64,000 nt of DNA from Formosa sp. Hel1_33_131 (GCA_949499105.1 CATEFX010000031.1:1-64000), one strand, 5' to 3'; counted from the stretch's first letter, positions 11,801 through 18,959 are shown. Program-made: numbers and translations. The notes: generated by a model not told the origin, from the sequence alone.

Positions 11801-13085
11801 CTTAGGAACCCTTAAACCTACGGCTGGTTTCACCTTTGGAAGTCAACGTGACATTCGTAGGATATCTGCTCAGAATGGCTGGTTAACGACTTATGAGGAT
11901 TTTAATCAACAATATTCAGAGACCCATAATCAAAACTTAGATTATGTGATAAATATGGAGCCCATCAAAGATTTAAAAATTGATTTAACAGGTGGAAAAA
12001 CCTATGCGAGCAGTTTAAACGAAAATTTTCATGCAGCGAAGGACACTAATGGAGATGGTCTGATAGATTATACTTCATTATTTCAAAATACGTTTGGAAA
12101 TTTCAATATCTCAACCTCGCTCATCAAGACCGCTTTTAGTCAAAGTGATGAAACGAATTCAGTGCCTTTTGAGGAATTCAAAAGCAATCGTTTGGTGATC
12201 GCCAATCGTCTCGCTCAGGACTTTTATGGCGCCAACCCGATTACTACCGATGCAGAAGGCTATCCTGAAGGCTTTGGGAAAAACAGTCAAGCCGTTTTAT
12301 TGCCTGCGTTTTTAGCAGCTTACTCAGGTAAAAAATCCAATAAAATAAGTCTGGATGCTTTTAGAGACATTCCAATTCCGAATTGGACCTTGAAATACAC
12401 CGGCTTTATGAAAATGAAGTGGTTCAAGAAAAGGTTCAAACGTTTTTCAATCACCCACGGCTATAACGCGTCTTATACCATCAATCAATTCCGAACAAAT
12501 TTAGATTATAATGCTGCAGATTCCAATGTAAACTATGCAGATCAGAGTCCAAAAACTAAAGATCTATCTGGGAATTTCAAAGCTCAAACCTTATTTAGCA
12601 ATGTAAACTTAGTGGAGCAATTTAGTCCCTTAGTTAAGATAGATTTTGAAATGAAGAGTTCTGTCAAAGTTTCGACAGAAATTAAAAAAGACCGTAGTTT
12701 ATCTTTAAGTTTTGATAATAATCTTTTGACGGAAATTCAGGGTTACGAATATATTTTTGGACTTGGGTATCGAATTAAAGATCTTAAATTCAAAACAAAA
12801 TTAGCTGGGAAAAAAAAGACAGTAAAAAGTGATTTGAATATGAAGGCCGATGTTTCGGTTCGAAACAATAAAACGATCATTCGCTATCTCGATTTAGAAA
12901 ACAATCAAGTGAGTGCAGGTCAAACCATTTGGAGTTTAAGGTATGCAGCCGACTATGCGTTTAGCAAAAACCTAACGGCGATATTCTATTTTGATTATGC
13001 GTTCTCGGAATATGCAATTTCAACCGCCTTTCCACAAACGACGATTAGATCTGGATTCACACTTCGTTACAATTTTGGAAATTAA
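5808..13085 (+). CDS. sprA: Type IX secretion outer-membrane translocon SprA
   Basis: SprA (Sov in Porphyromonas) forms the very large outer-membrane barrel through which type IX secretion substrates, including gliding adhesins, leave the cell. The 2425-residue length fits the family, which is near 2400. An N-terminal signal peptide (basic residues, then LFLVVLF, cleavage near FAQ at 27-29) is followed by two SprA N-terminal-type regions and many alternating aromatic/polar beta strands, ending in the barrel-type C-terminus LRYNFGN. The TTG at 5808 is the only start that keeps a complete signal peptide, since there is no in-frame ATG before it ends. Gene order maeB-ruvA-sprA-gcvH supports the call. 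gldD and gldE near the window end belong to the same machinery. Confidence 0.95.
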   Translation: MKTSTYKSYFKRLFLVVLFSNCASSVFAQQPTTVRDSTSTTFSFGKLDTPDPSSIESKYTYDPLTDRYFYTSSIGNFNINYPVILTPKEFQDLVVKESLKAYYKEKLDAVDGKKEGSEKAKKNLIPDMYVNSKFFETIFGGNTITVAPQGSVEMDLGVMYSKQENPSFSPQNQSNLTFDFDQRISLSLLGKVGTRLQVNANYDTQSTFDFQNIVKLEYDPSIPGLGDLSDLNDLKDKRSVGGGEDSILKKLEVGNVSMPLNSSLISGAQSLFGVKTELQFGKTRITGVFSEQQSETRTVVAQGGGTLEDFEFFGLDYDENRHFFLGHYFRESYDEALENYPFINSQVQITRVEVWVTNRTNRTENIRNIIALQDLGEASRIGLNPIPGDFLNPDSFVIRDSNTLPNNKNNNFDPAEIGEAGSQLSSAIRDIATAQAGFLSPGVNEGFDYGKLENARKLTQGNEFTVNPQLGYISLSQRLQNDEILAVAYQYTIGEEVFQVGEFANDGLSATDTGVDGATGNQTVTNQSLVLKMLKSAVTDVKLPVWDLMMKNIYNSGAYQLSQEDFRLNIFYNETSALNFITPVGTTPFPDPTANADPINETPLIRLFNFDKLNFNNDPQNKGDGFFDFVPGITVIPQNGKIVFTKVEPFGDYLFETLRLKASEDYDGDEAVSTDYNQNQAKYVYRSLYKSTKTAALQDSDKNKFLMRGRYKSTGGSGIPIGAFNVPRGSVKVTAGGRVLVEGVDYTVNYQIGTVQILDPSLQASNTPIQVSVENNAVFGQQTKRFTGFNIEHQFNENFVLGATVLNLNERPITQKANYGTEPINNTIFGFNGNYSTEVPFLTRLANKLPNIDTDALSNLSLRGEFAYLKPGAPKGVDFDSEATSYIDDFEGSQNGISLLSPQSWFLSSRPIKLGRTYSQGNEDALDYQNGFDRAHLNWYTVDPIFYSGQRPGGISDDDISDLYTRRVFINELFPQEDLVTGQYSVINTLDLVYNPTERGPYNYQEGAEDGVLEKPKESWAGITRQLTSTDFEQANVEYVEFWLMDPFLDNTSNPGGKLVLNLGNISEDVIKDGRKQYENGLPEDGNIGFLPQSDWGTVTPQNQSLIYAFSSQGEDRARQDVGLDGYNDFEEQTITTSDAQFSAFQPLPDPANDNYQYYLNTEGDIFERYKKYNGLEGNSPDTFSETNRGSTPQPDVEDINRDNTMNTIDSYYEYEIGISSMDFNDANNPYIVDRKSIASITLPNGSTAKTINWYQYRIPLSEFTNEQGGISDFRSIRFARLYLKDFSETTVLRFGTLDLVRSDWRRYQLSLDEESNAATKLDPTNLSVGIIGVQENDGSYVPPPGVVREQLNNNNSIIRQNEQSLVVDVCELEPEDSRAVFKNINVDMRQYKKLKMFIHAEDGESGSFDEGNLVAFIRMGNDFTQNYYQLEIPLRKSSGATGASENEVWPEYNEINIPLEFLEQIKALGISLGTLGNENPVFYNVIDGELQETPVGEFDSFSMSSDEAPFEQRIAVKGNPNFGDIRTLMLGIKNIGPTNQCAEVWFNELRLADMDNEGGWAAVMSMDTNIADFMNINANAKRTTTGFGTLEQGPNERSREDLKQYDVVTNINVGQLLPKKWGLEIPFNYGQSETLITPEYDQQYKDLKLQSRLDAATSSEERDRIKNQSEDYTKRKSINFIGVRKNRTGDAKPRVYDVENLTLNYSFNEMKHRDFEIENALDQNVRVGGNYSYSFSPLKIEPFKKNDSLFTGKYWQLLKDFNFNLLPTNLSVNSDFNRQFNSQKFRDADLGVSNLTVDELIRRNYTFDFQYTVNYSITDALRVNFTAANNNIVRNYFVDDNLKGDQDPSLGVWDRFFDFGDPNRHTQQLGINYELPFKKIPTLNFLTSNYTYSGDFQWNKGSDLFREIEIKGSTYDLGNSISNASQHNLNSQMDMRKLYRYLGLKNTSNKRKASKKSKKFNLKNVGLGLLTSVKRMQVNYSESNSTFLPGYIPTPGFLGTLKPTAGFTFGSQRDIRRISAQNGWLTTYEDFNQQYSETHNQNLDYVINMEPIKDLKIDLTGGKTYASSLNENFHAAKDTNGDGLIDYTSLFQNTFGNFNISTSLIKTAFSQSDETNSVPFEEFKSNRLVIANRLAQDFYGANPITTDAEGYPEGFGKNSQAVLLPAFLAAYSGKKSNKISLDAFRDIPIPNWTLKYTGFMKMKWFKKRFKRFSITHGYNASYTINQFRTNLDYNAADSNVNYADQSPKTKDLSGNFKAQTLFSNVNLVEQFSPLVKIDFEMKSSVKVSTEIKKDRSLSLSFDNNLLTEIQGYEYIFGLGYRIKDLKFKTKLAGKKKTVKSDLNMKADVSVRNNKTIIRYLDLENNQVSAGQTIWSLRYAADYAFSKNLTAIFYFDYAFSEYAISTAFPQTTIRSGFTLRYNFGN

Positions 13086-13114
13086 ACACAAACCATATTA
13101 ACCAAGATATCATT

Positions 13115-13495
13115 ATGAATATTCCATCCGAACTAAAATACACAAAAGATCACGAATGGGTCAAAATCGACGGCGACATTCTCACTGTTGGCATTACTGA
13201 TTTTGCACAAGGCGAACTTGGCGACATTGTATACGTAGAAGTAGAGACGCTTGATGAGGCATTGGAAGCGGATGCTGTTTTTGGAACGGTAGAAGCCGTT
13301 AAAACGGTCTCAGATTTGTTTTTGCCAGTGGCAGGAGAAATTATTGAGTTTAATGACTCCTTAGAAGATGAACCCGAAAAAGTAAATGAAGACCCTTACG
13401 GCGATGGCTGGATGATTAAGTTAAAGGTTGAGGACCCTACAGATTTAGAAACACTTCTTAGTGCGGAAGATTATAAAGTGTTGATTGGTGCTTAA
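13115..13495 (+). CDS. gcvH: Glycine cleavage system H protein
   Basis: A lipoyl carrier that shuttles the aminomethyl intermediate between the P, T and L proteins of the glycine cleavage complex. The 126-residue protein has the H-protein fold signature, with YTKDHEWVKIDG at 9-20 and the lipoylation site GTVEAVKTVSDLF, making Lys63 the modified residue. Length is normal. No other gcv gene is near, as is usual in this phylum. It lies 29 bases after sprA and overlaps the VanZ-like gene by about 11 bases, so it is probably translated from a common transcript. Confidence 0.96.
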   Translation: MNIPSELKYTKDHEWVKIDGDILTVGITDFAQGELGDIVYVEVETLDEALEADAVFGTVEAVKTVSDLFLPVAGEIIEFNDSLEDEPEKVNEDPYGDGWMIKLKVEDPTDLETLLSAEDYKVLIGA

Positions 13496-13847
13496 AAATA
13501 AACTCGTATACATAACTACCATTATATATACCTTAGCGATTATCGTTTTGAGTTTTATCGATCTCCAAGAAATACCAGAACTTCACACAGGGTTTGATGA
13601 TAAAATATTTCATTGTATTGCCTATGCTATTTTTTGTTTGCTGTGGTATCTCATGTTTGAGGCTTTACAAATGAAGTCAAGTTTAATGCTCTCAATAGCA
13701 CTATCCATCGTTTTTGGAGGATTAATTGAAATTTTACAAAGTAAATTATCTACTTATCGGTCCACAGAATTTTTCGATCTGTTGGCCAATACACTTGGAG
13801 TGGTTTTAATGGCTCTAGTCATAAGGCTAAAAAAAAGTTATAATTAA
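13485..13847 (+). CDS. VanZ-like family membrane protein
   Basis: A small integral membrane protein of 120 residues with about four membrane segments. It has the VanZ-family pattern DKIFHCIAYAIFCLLW near residue 39, a GGLIEILQ segment near 85 and a final FDLLANTLGVVLM helix. VanZ of enterococci gives low-level teicoplanin resistance, but the role in Bacteroidota is unknown. Translation starts at TTG 13485 or GTG 13488, inside the end of gcvH, which indicates translational coupling. It closes the maeB-ruvA-sprA-gcvH run. Confidence 0.8.
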   Translation: MVLKNKLVYITTIIYTLAIIVLSFIDLQEIPELHTGFDDKIFHCIAYAIFCLLWYLMFEALQMKSSLMLSIALSIVFGGLIEILQSKLSTYRSTEFFDLLANTLGVVLMALVIRLKKSYN

Positions 13848-13913
13848 AAACTCCGAAACTTCTGCGTTGTTGTTTATTTTTTAATTAATTTAACGCTCGA
13901 AAAATTAACCAAT

Positions 13914-14630
13914 ATGAAACTTAAGAAAAACGCTGAAGCAGACGTGAGTCGAAATGGGTCCATCTATTTTGCAGTCGGATTGGCATTAATGATGTTTTTG
14001 ACATACAACACGATCAATTATAAAACGTACGATAAGTCGTTAATTGATATTGGAAAATTAGATTTAGATGCTGATCTAGACGAAGAAATTCCATTACTAG
14101 ATCAAATCAAGCCACCACCACCACCTCCCCCGCCACCCGCTGCGCCAGAGGTTATTGAAATCGTGGAAGATGAAGAAGAGGTTGAAGAAACCGTAATTGA
14201 GTCTACAGAGACCGATCAAGAAGAAGAAATTGAAATCGAAGACATTGAGATTGAAGAAGTCTATGAAGATGTTGAGGTTCCTTTTTCTGTCATCGAAAAT
14301 GTTCCAGAATATCCAGGTTGTGAAAAAGGATCTAATACTGAAAAACGTAAGTGTATGTCCGCTAAAATTGCAAAATTTGTACAACGAAAGTTCAACACAG
14401 ATTTAGCGGGAGACTTAGGACTCTCAGGAAAACAACGTATCAGTGTGATTTTTAAAATTAATAAAAATGGAGATGTTACTGGAGTTCGCTCAAGAGCACC
14501 ACACCCTCGATTAGAGAAAGAAGCGGCGCGTGTGATCAATATGTTGCCAAAGATGAAGCCAGGGCGTCAACGTGGAAAAGCTGTGATTGTTCCTTACTCT
14601 CTACCAATTACGTTTCAAGTACAAGACTAA
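13914..14630 (+). CDS. TonB-like energy transducer, first copy
   Basis: Predicted to transmit proton-motive force from an ExbB/ExbD complex to outer-membrane receptors. The 238-residue protein has a short cytoplasmic N-terminus, one membrane helix at about 16-32 and nine consecutive prolines at 67-75. A strongly acidic Glu-rich stretch spans about 80-125. A TonB C-terminal domain spans about 130-238, with a GCEKGSN segment and the conserved end PGRQRGKAVIVPY. A paralogue follows after its own terminator. The proline codons are mixed, unlike the pure CCG run in the second copy. It could serve a subset of receptors, since two receptors are encoded in this window, but no pairing can be read from the sequence. 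Confidence 0.88.
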   Translation: MKLKKNAEADVSRNGSIYFAVGLALMMFLTYNTINYKTYDKSLIDIGKLDLDADLDEEIPLLDQIKPPPPPPPPPAAPEVIEIVEDEEEVEETVIESTETDQEEEIEIEDIEIEEVYEDVEVPFSVIENVPEYPGCEKGSNTEKRKCMSAKIAKFVQRKFNTDLAGDLGLSGKQRISVIFKINKNGDVTGVRSRAPHPRLEKEAARVINMLPKMKPGRQRGKAVIVPYSLPITFQVQD

Positions 14631-14651
14631 GGATTTTATTTATTTGAATTT

Positions 14652-14676
14652 AAATCCCGCCTCGGCGGGATTTTTT
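14652..14676 (+). terminator. Rho-independent terminator after first TonB gene
   Basis: Stem AAATCCCGC / GCGGGATTT with loop CTCG is followed by a run of T. It has the same core (CCTCGGCGGGATTTTTT) as the terminator after the second TonB gene. Confidence 0.85.
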
Positions 14677-14725
14677 GGTATAATATTTGTGGTGTTTATC
14701 GTAGTTTAACCTTAAATATCACACT

Positions 14726-15481
14726 ATGAAATCTCCTCCAGACCCATCTCGGTCGCGTTTACCAAAGAAAGATCCTAAATCAGATGTCAGTAGAAATGCA
14801 GCTATCTATTTTTCTATGGGATTACTTTTAATGCTGTTTATTTCCAATCAATCGATTAATTACAAGTCCTACGATAAGTCTGCCATTGATATTGGTGCTT
14901 TAAATCTTGATCAAGAAATTGAAGAGGAAATTCCTATTATCGAACAAATAAAGACCCCGCCGCCGCCGCCGCCGCCGCCGCCAGCAGCACCTGAAGTCAT
15001 TGAAATCGTAGAAGATGAGGCAGAGGTTGAAGAAACGGTCATTGAAACTTCTGAAACTGACCAAGAAGAGGAAATTGTTGAAGTGGAAGAAGTAGAGGTG
15101 GAAGAAGTTGAAGAAGATGTTGAAGTCCCCTTTGCTGTGATTGAAAACGTTCCTGTATTTCCAGGCTGTGAAAAAGGGTCCAACAAGGATAAAAAAAATT
15201 GTATGTCTGCTAAAATCTCAAAATTTGTCAATGATAAATTTAATTCAGAAGATCTAGCGACTGATTTGGGTTTAACAGGGAGACAACGTATCAGCGTCAT
15301 TTTTAAAATCGACAAAAACGGAAATATAACCAATGTGAGGTCGAGAGCCCCACACCCAGCATTAGAGAAAGAAGCGGCGCGAGTTATCAAGTTGTTGCCA
15401 AAAATGAAACCAGGCCGCCAGCGTGGGAAAGCGGTGATTGTTGCTTACACCTTACCGATTGTATTTGATATTCAAGAGTAA
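14726..15481 (+). CDS. TonB-like energy transducer, second copy
   Basis: A tandem paralogue of the preceding gene with the same architecture in 251 residues. It has a slightly longer basic/proline N-terminus, a membrane helix at about 25-42, nine prolines near 77-85, an acidic Glu/Val repeat region and a TonB C-terminal domain ending in PGRQRGKAVIVAYTLPIVF. Eight of the nine prolines are encoded by an uninterrupted CCG run at 14957-14980, a possible slippage site in a low-GC genome. The acidic linker differs in length and sequence from copy one, while the C-terminal domain is nearly the same, which fits duplication followed by linker divergence. It is separately terminated, so the two copies may be expressed independently. 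Confidence 0.88.
   Translation: MKSPPDPSRSRLPKKDPKSDVSRNAAIYFSMGLLLMLFISNQSINYKSYDKSAIDIGALNLDQEIEEEIPIIEQIKTPPPPPPPPPAAPEVIEIVEDEAEVEETVIETSETDQEEEIVEVEEVEVEEVEEDVEVPFAVIENVPVFPGCEKGSNKDKKNCMSAKISKFVNDKFNSEDLATDLGLTGRQRISVIFKIDKNGNITNVRSRAPHPALEKEAARVIKLLPKMKPGRQRGKAVIVAYTLPIVFDIQE
14957..14980 (+). repeat. (CCG)8 trinucleotide run in the second TonB gene
   Basis: Eight perfect CCG codons, followed by CCA, encode part of the polyproline segment. The neighbouring paralogue encodes the same prolines with mixed CCA, CCT, CCC and CCG codons, so the run is not required by the protein. Confidence 0.95.
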
Positions 15482-15504
15482 TAAACAGCTGTTTATGAAA
15501 TCCA

Positions 15505-15530
15505 AAATCCTGCCTCGGCGGGATTTTTTT
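15505..15530 (+). terminator. Rho-independent terminator after second TonB gene
   Basis: Stem AAATCCTGC / GCGGGATTT (one G-T pair) with loop CTCG is followed by seven T. It lies between convergent genes. In the minus direction the T tract is short, so it mainly serves the plus-strand gene. Confidence 0.82.
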
Positions 15531-15533
15531 ACA

Positions 15534-15983
15534 CTATTTTAGGTATAGATACCGTTTTTCATAATCAATTATAGCATTCCCTTTTTTAAGAATATCGGCC
15601 CCCAGAATCCCATCTACTGGAGAAGCGTCTATAGAGTCAAACGCATCGTTCACATAACTTAAATCTATTAAAGCAATAGGGACCTGGTTTTTTTTCCAAT
15701 CACCAATTTGAATCATATTATTTTTGGACAGTAACGTATCAATTGTATCAGGTCCAGCGCCACGGGCCTTAATAACTGAAACCTCAGAATTTAGTTTAAA
15801 TTTCTCTCCAAGTTTAACATCTACAAAAGACGAGGAAGCTCCCGTATCTAAAATGAACAACCCTTTGACACGATTAATTTTTAAAATAATCTTAAAATGA
15901 TTTGATGCAATAGGGTGCATTTTAATTTTCAAATACGATTTTTTTGATAAATATTCAGATAATGGAGGTATTGTTGTTTTCAA
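15534..15983 (-). CDS. Retropepsin-like aspartic protease domain protein
   Basis: A 149-residue protein with a single retropepsin-type aspartyl protease domain. It shows the catalytic motif FILDTGASSS (Asp46), a later GILGADIL loop and a terminal strand pattern. Such single-domain proteins must dimerise to be active. No signal peptide or membrane helix is evident, so it is probably cytoplasmic. The longest frame starts at TTG 15983, 17 bases downstream of a TATATTTG promoter element. An ATG at 15920 would give about 128 residues and keep the domain. It is divergent from tatD. Substrate and role are unknown. Confidence 0.75.
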   Translation of the reverse strand: MKTTIPPLSEYLSKKSYLKIKMHPIASNHFKIILKINRVKGLFILDTGASSSFVDVKLGEKFKLNSEVSVIKARGAGPDTIDTLLSKNNMIQIGDWKKNQVPIALIDLSYVNDAFDSIDASPVDGILGADILKKGNAIIDYEKRYLYLK

Positions 15984-15999
15984 AGCAAATTATTTTTCA

Positions 16000-16007
16000 C
16001 AAATATA
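16000..16007 (-). promoter_or_regulatory. -7 promoter element for the retropepsin-like gene
   Basis: On the minus strand TATATTTG fits TAnnTTTG. The expected transcription start is about 15995, just ahead of the TTG start at 15983. It lies 13 bases from the oppositely oriented tatD element. Confidence 0.5.
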
Positions 16008-16020
16008 CTATTCAAAATCT

Positions 16021-16028
16021 TACTTTTG
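16021..16028 (+). promoter_or_regulatory. -7 promoter element for tatD/ansA
   Basis: TACTTTTG fits TAnnTTTG and is separated from the tatD ATG by only four bases (CAAC). The transcript is therefore expected to start at or within a few bases of the start codon. Confidence 0.5.
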
Positions 16029-16032
16029 CAAC

Positions 16033-16800
16033 ATGACAATCACAGATACACATACCCATCTCTATAGTGAAGCATTTGATGAAGATAGAACAGAGGTCAT
16101 TGAGCGTGCAATAGCTGCAGGAGTGACTCGATTTTTTATTCCTGCAATTGATTCTACTTACACAGAGTCAATGTACGCATTAGAGAAATGCTATCCAAAG
16201 CACATGTTTTTAATGATGGGGCTTCATCCAACACATGTTAAAGAGAACTATTTAGAAGAGCTCACACATGTTAAACAGCAACTACGCTCTCGAAAATTTG
16301 TGGCCATTGGTGAAATTGGTATTGATCTTTACTGGGATAAAAGCACTTTACAAGCGCAACAAGAGGTGTTTAGAGCACAAATTCAACTGGCAAAACACTA
16401 TAAATTACCCATCGTCATTCATTGTCGAGAGGCCTTTAATGAGATTTTTGAGATCCTAGAAGCCGAAAAAGGCCCTGATTTATTTGGAGTATTTCATTGT
16501 TTTACAGGAACTTTTGAGCAAGCGCAGCAAGCCATTTCGTATAACATGAAACTAGGAATAGGGGGCGTGGCTACTTTTAAAAATGGAAAAATTGATCAAT
16601 TTTTGAATCAGATAGATTTAAAGCACCTCGTTTTAGAGACAGACGCTCCTTATTTGTCACCGGTGCCTTACCGGGGCAAACGAAATGAAAGCAGTTATAT
16701 ACTGCAAGTATTAGAGAAATTGTCTGATATTTATAAAGTATCAAACGAGTTTATTGCAGATGCCACAACCCAAAACTCAAAAGAGGTGTTCAAACAATGA
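16033..16800 (+). CDS. tatD: TatD family metal-dependent hydrolase
   Basis: A TIM-barrel metal-dependent deoxyribonuclease of the TatD family, likely cytoplasmic and involved in DNA end processing. The 255-residue protein shows the metal-binding pattern DTHTHL at 5-10, the glutamate in AIGEIGIDLYWD, His in VIHCREA, His in FHCFTG, and Asp in LETDAPYLSP with the following PYRGKRNE. Length is normal. The start codon follows a promoter element by four bases, suggesting a leaderless message. The gene ends four bases before the asparaginase start, so the two are probably translationally coupled. Confidence 0.93.
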   Translation: MTITDTHTHLYSEAFDEDRTEVIERAIAAGVTRFFIPAIDSTYTESMYALEKCYPKHMFLMMGLHPTHVKENYLEELTHVKQQLRSRKFVAIGEIGIDLYWDKSTLQAQQEVFRAQIQLAKHYKLPIVIHCREAFNEIFEILEAEKGPDLFGVFHCFTGTFEQAQQAISYNMKLGIGGVATFKNGKIDQFLNQIDLKHLVLETDAPYLSPVPYRGKRNESSYILQVLEKLSDIYKVSNEFIADATTQNSKEVFKQ

Positions 16801-16804
16801 TGAG

Positions 16805-17827
16805 ATGAAACGACAAATTTTATTAATATATACGGGTGGAACCATAGGGATGATTAAAGATCCAATAACGGCGACCTTACAAGCATTTGATTTTGCGTCT
16901 TTATTAGAAAAAATTCCAGAATTGAATTTATTAGACTGCGATATTAAAACAGTCTCTTTTGAAACCCCTATAGATTCTTCTAATATGAATCCCTCTCATT
17001 GGATTTCAATAGCGACGATCCTGGAAGAAAATTATGCAGCATTTGACGGTTTTGTGGTGCTTCATGGCAGTGACACGATGAGTTACTCGGCATCTGCACT
17101 TAGTTTTATGTTAGAAAACCTTTCGAAACCAGTCATTTTTACCGGCTCACAACTGCCCATAGGAGATTTACGAACGGATGCCAAAGAAAATTTAATCACT
17201 TCCATTCAAATAGCAGCATTACGAAACAACAATATCGCCGTAGTCAAAGAAGTTGGCTTATATTTTGAATATAAACTATATAGAGGGAATCGAACAACTA
17301 AAATTAATGCCGAACATTTTCAAGCATTCGCCTCTTTAAACTTACCAGCGCTCCTGAGTTCGGGGGTTCATCTAAAGGTTCACCATGAATTATTGTTTAA
17401 AAACTATTCGCAAGCACCTTTGGTAGTTCATAAAGATTTAGATACCAATGTGGCGCTAATCAAGCTGTTTCCTGGAATCACAGCGAATGTATTAGAATCT
17501 ATTTTAGAGATTTCAACCCTAAAAGCAGTTGTCATTGAAACCTATGGAAGTGGGAATGCGACGACAGAAGATTGGTTTTTGCAAGCGATCGAAAAGGCAT
17601 TATCTAAAGGACTCTATATAATTAATGTCACACAATGTGCTGGTGGGAGTGTTCAGATGCATCAGTATCAAACGGGGAAACTACTTGAGAAACTGGGCGT
17701 TATCTCTGGAAATGATATGACCACAGAGTCTGCCATCACAAAATTAATGCACATGTTGGGGCTTAAGATTCCAAGAAATAGGTTCAAAACAGTTTTTGAA
17801 ACCGGCCTTCGAGGTGAAATATCCTAA
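16805..17827 (+). CDS. ansA: Type I (cytoplasmic) L-asparaginase
   Basis: Hydrolyses L-asparagine to aspartate and ammonia. The 340-residue protein begins MKRQILLIYTGGTIGM, giving the nucleophile Thr13 within the first asparaginase signature. The second signature HGSDTMSYSASAL follows near residue 95. No signal peptide is present, so it is the cytoplasmic type. The ATG at 16805 is chosen because an upstream extension to a TTG at 16754 would lie inside tatD and precede the conserved N-terminus. It directly follows tatD. No clear terminator is seen before the tRNA gene. Confidence 0.92.
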   Translation: MKRQILLIYTGGTIGMIKDPITATLQAFDFASLLEKIPELNLLDCDIKTVSFETPIDSSNMNPSHWISIATILEENYAAFDGFVVLHGSDTMSYSASALSFMLENLSKPVIFTGSQLPIGDLRTDAKENLITSIQIAALRNNNIAVVKEVGLYFEYKLYRGNRTTKINAEHFQAFASLNLPALLSSGVHLKVHHELLFKNYSQAPLVVHKDLDTNVALIKLFPGITANVLESILEISTLKAVVIETYGSGNATTEDWFLQAIEKALSKGLYIINVTQCAGGSVQMHQYQTGKLLEKLGVISGNDMTTESAITKLMHMLGLKIPRNRFKTVFETGLRGEIS

Positions 17828-17894
17828 ATTTAGCCCTCAAAAATTTTAGCAATCAAACTATTTTTTCTTTATTTGACCTGCTCAAAACAAAACT

Positions 17895-17979
17895 AGAGAG
17901 GTGGCCGAGTGGTCGAAGGCGCACGCTTGGAAAGCGTGTATACGGCAACGTATCGAGGGTTCGAATCCCTTCCTCTCTG
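17895..17979 (+). tRNA. tRNA-Ser (anticodon GGA)
   Basis: The acceptor stem AGAGAGG pairs with CCTCTCT, followed by discriminator G. The D-arm region is GTGGCCGAGTGG, and the anticodon loop CTTGGAAAG reads GGA, decoding UCC/UCU. There is a long variable arm and a T-arm GAGGG-TTCGAAT-CCCTT. The class II shape and 85-base length fit serine. The terminal CCA is not encoded. Confidence 0.97.
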
Positions 17980-18074
17980 CAATTGCCCCCAAAACAGCCC
18001 CTTAGGGTTGATTTCCGACAAAATTCCCCAACTTTTAATCTTTTTTTAAATAATTTACTGAGTTTTGTCATTTT

Positions 18075-18082
18075 TATTTTTG
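18075..18082 (+). promoter_or_regulatory. -7 promoter element for the ExbB/ExbD operon
   Basis: TATTTTTG fits TAnnTTTG in an A/T-rich gap. A start near 18087 would give a leader of about 68 bases before exbB. Confidence 0.4.
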
Positions 18083-18154
18083 TAATTCCATTTTTTTTAT
18101 ATCTTTAACATCTTAACTAATAATATTATTTTTAATAAAATCAAGAATAGAACA

Positions 18155-18931
18155 ATGAAAAGATTATTTCCAATTCTAGCTATCGCATTCGTGATGGCAT
18201 TCGGGTCTGTAAGTGCAACTTCATACACGAACGTGAACTCTATTGTAACCACAATTGTAAATCCAGTACAAGATGATGCGGCCTCTGCCGATGCAGAGTC
18301 TTTAGGATTCCACCAAGAACTTAAAAAACGATTTATTGAAGGAGGTCCTGGTTTTATGGGCATCGTTTTACTATGTCTTATCTTAGGTCTTGCAATTGCC
18401 ATTGAAAGGATTATTTTCTTAAATCTTTCAACAACCAATTCAAAAAAATTAACTGATGATGTTGAAAGTGCTTTAGCATCAGGAGGTTTAGATGCCGCTA
18501 AGGAGGTTTGTAGAAATACAAAAGGGCCTATCGCATCAATCTTTTACCAAGGTTTAGACCGCGCCAACGAGGATTTAGACTCTGCTGAAAAAGCAGTGGT
18601 TGCTTACGGAGGTGTTCAAATGGGACAGTTAGAGAAAAATGTTTCTTGGATCTCATTATTTATCGCTTTAGCGCCAATGTTAGGGTTTATGGGAACTGTA
18701 ATTGGAATGATTCAAGCCTTTGATAAAATTGAAGCTGCTGGAGATATGCAACCATCACTTGTTGCTGGAGGTATTAAAGTAGCCCTACTAACAACTGTAT
18801 TTGGTCTTATTGTTGCTATTATCTTACAAGTCTTTTACAATTACATCATTTCAAAAATTGACAGTATTGTAAACGATATGGAAGATGCCTCTATATCTTT
18901 GATGGATATCTTGGTTAAAAATAAAAAATAA
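18155..18931 (+). CDS. exbB: MotA/TolQ/ExbB proton channel family protein
   Basis: Forms the inner-membrane proton channel that powers TonB-type transducers. The 258-residue protein carries an N-terminal extension (MKRLFPILAIAFVMAFGS, a signal-like helix, then an acidic linker), then three channel helices near 65-90, 160-185 and 200-230. The conserved APMLGFMGTVIGMIQAF segment of the family is present. Signal-like extensions are usual for this Flavobacteriaceae form. It heads a four-gene run with a small membrane protein and two ExbD proteins. The linked TonB-like genes are about 3 kb upstream. Confidence 0.9.
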   Translation: MKRLFPILAIAFVMAFGSVSATSYTNVNSIVTTIVNPVQDDAASADAESLGFHQELKKRFIEGGPGFMGIVLLCLILGLAIAIERIIFLNLSTTNSKKLTDDVESALASGGLDAAKEVCRNTKGPIASIFYQGLDRANEDLDSAEKAVVAYGGVQMGQLEKNVSWISLFIALAPMLGFMGTVIGMIQAFDKIEAAGDMQPSLVAGGIKVALLTTVFGLIVAIILQVFYNYIISKIDSIVNDMEDASISLMDILVKNKK

Positions 18932-18959
18932 TAACACCTCAATACTAAATCAGATAATT

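Noticed and set aside
14911-15390. Minus-strand frame rich in Ser and Gly
   Set aside because: It is the mirror of the Glu- and Pro-rich codons of the second TonB gene and has no independent start signal or domain.
16754-16804. Upstream extension of the asparaginase frame
   Set aside because: It would lie inside tatD and places polar residues before the conserved N-terminus. The ATG at 16805 fits the family.
17853-18071. Minus-strand open frame across the tRNA-Ser gene
   Set aside because: It lies over a well-folded tRNA and has no family resemblance. Such frames over tRNA-Ser are recurrent artefacts.
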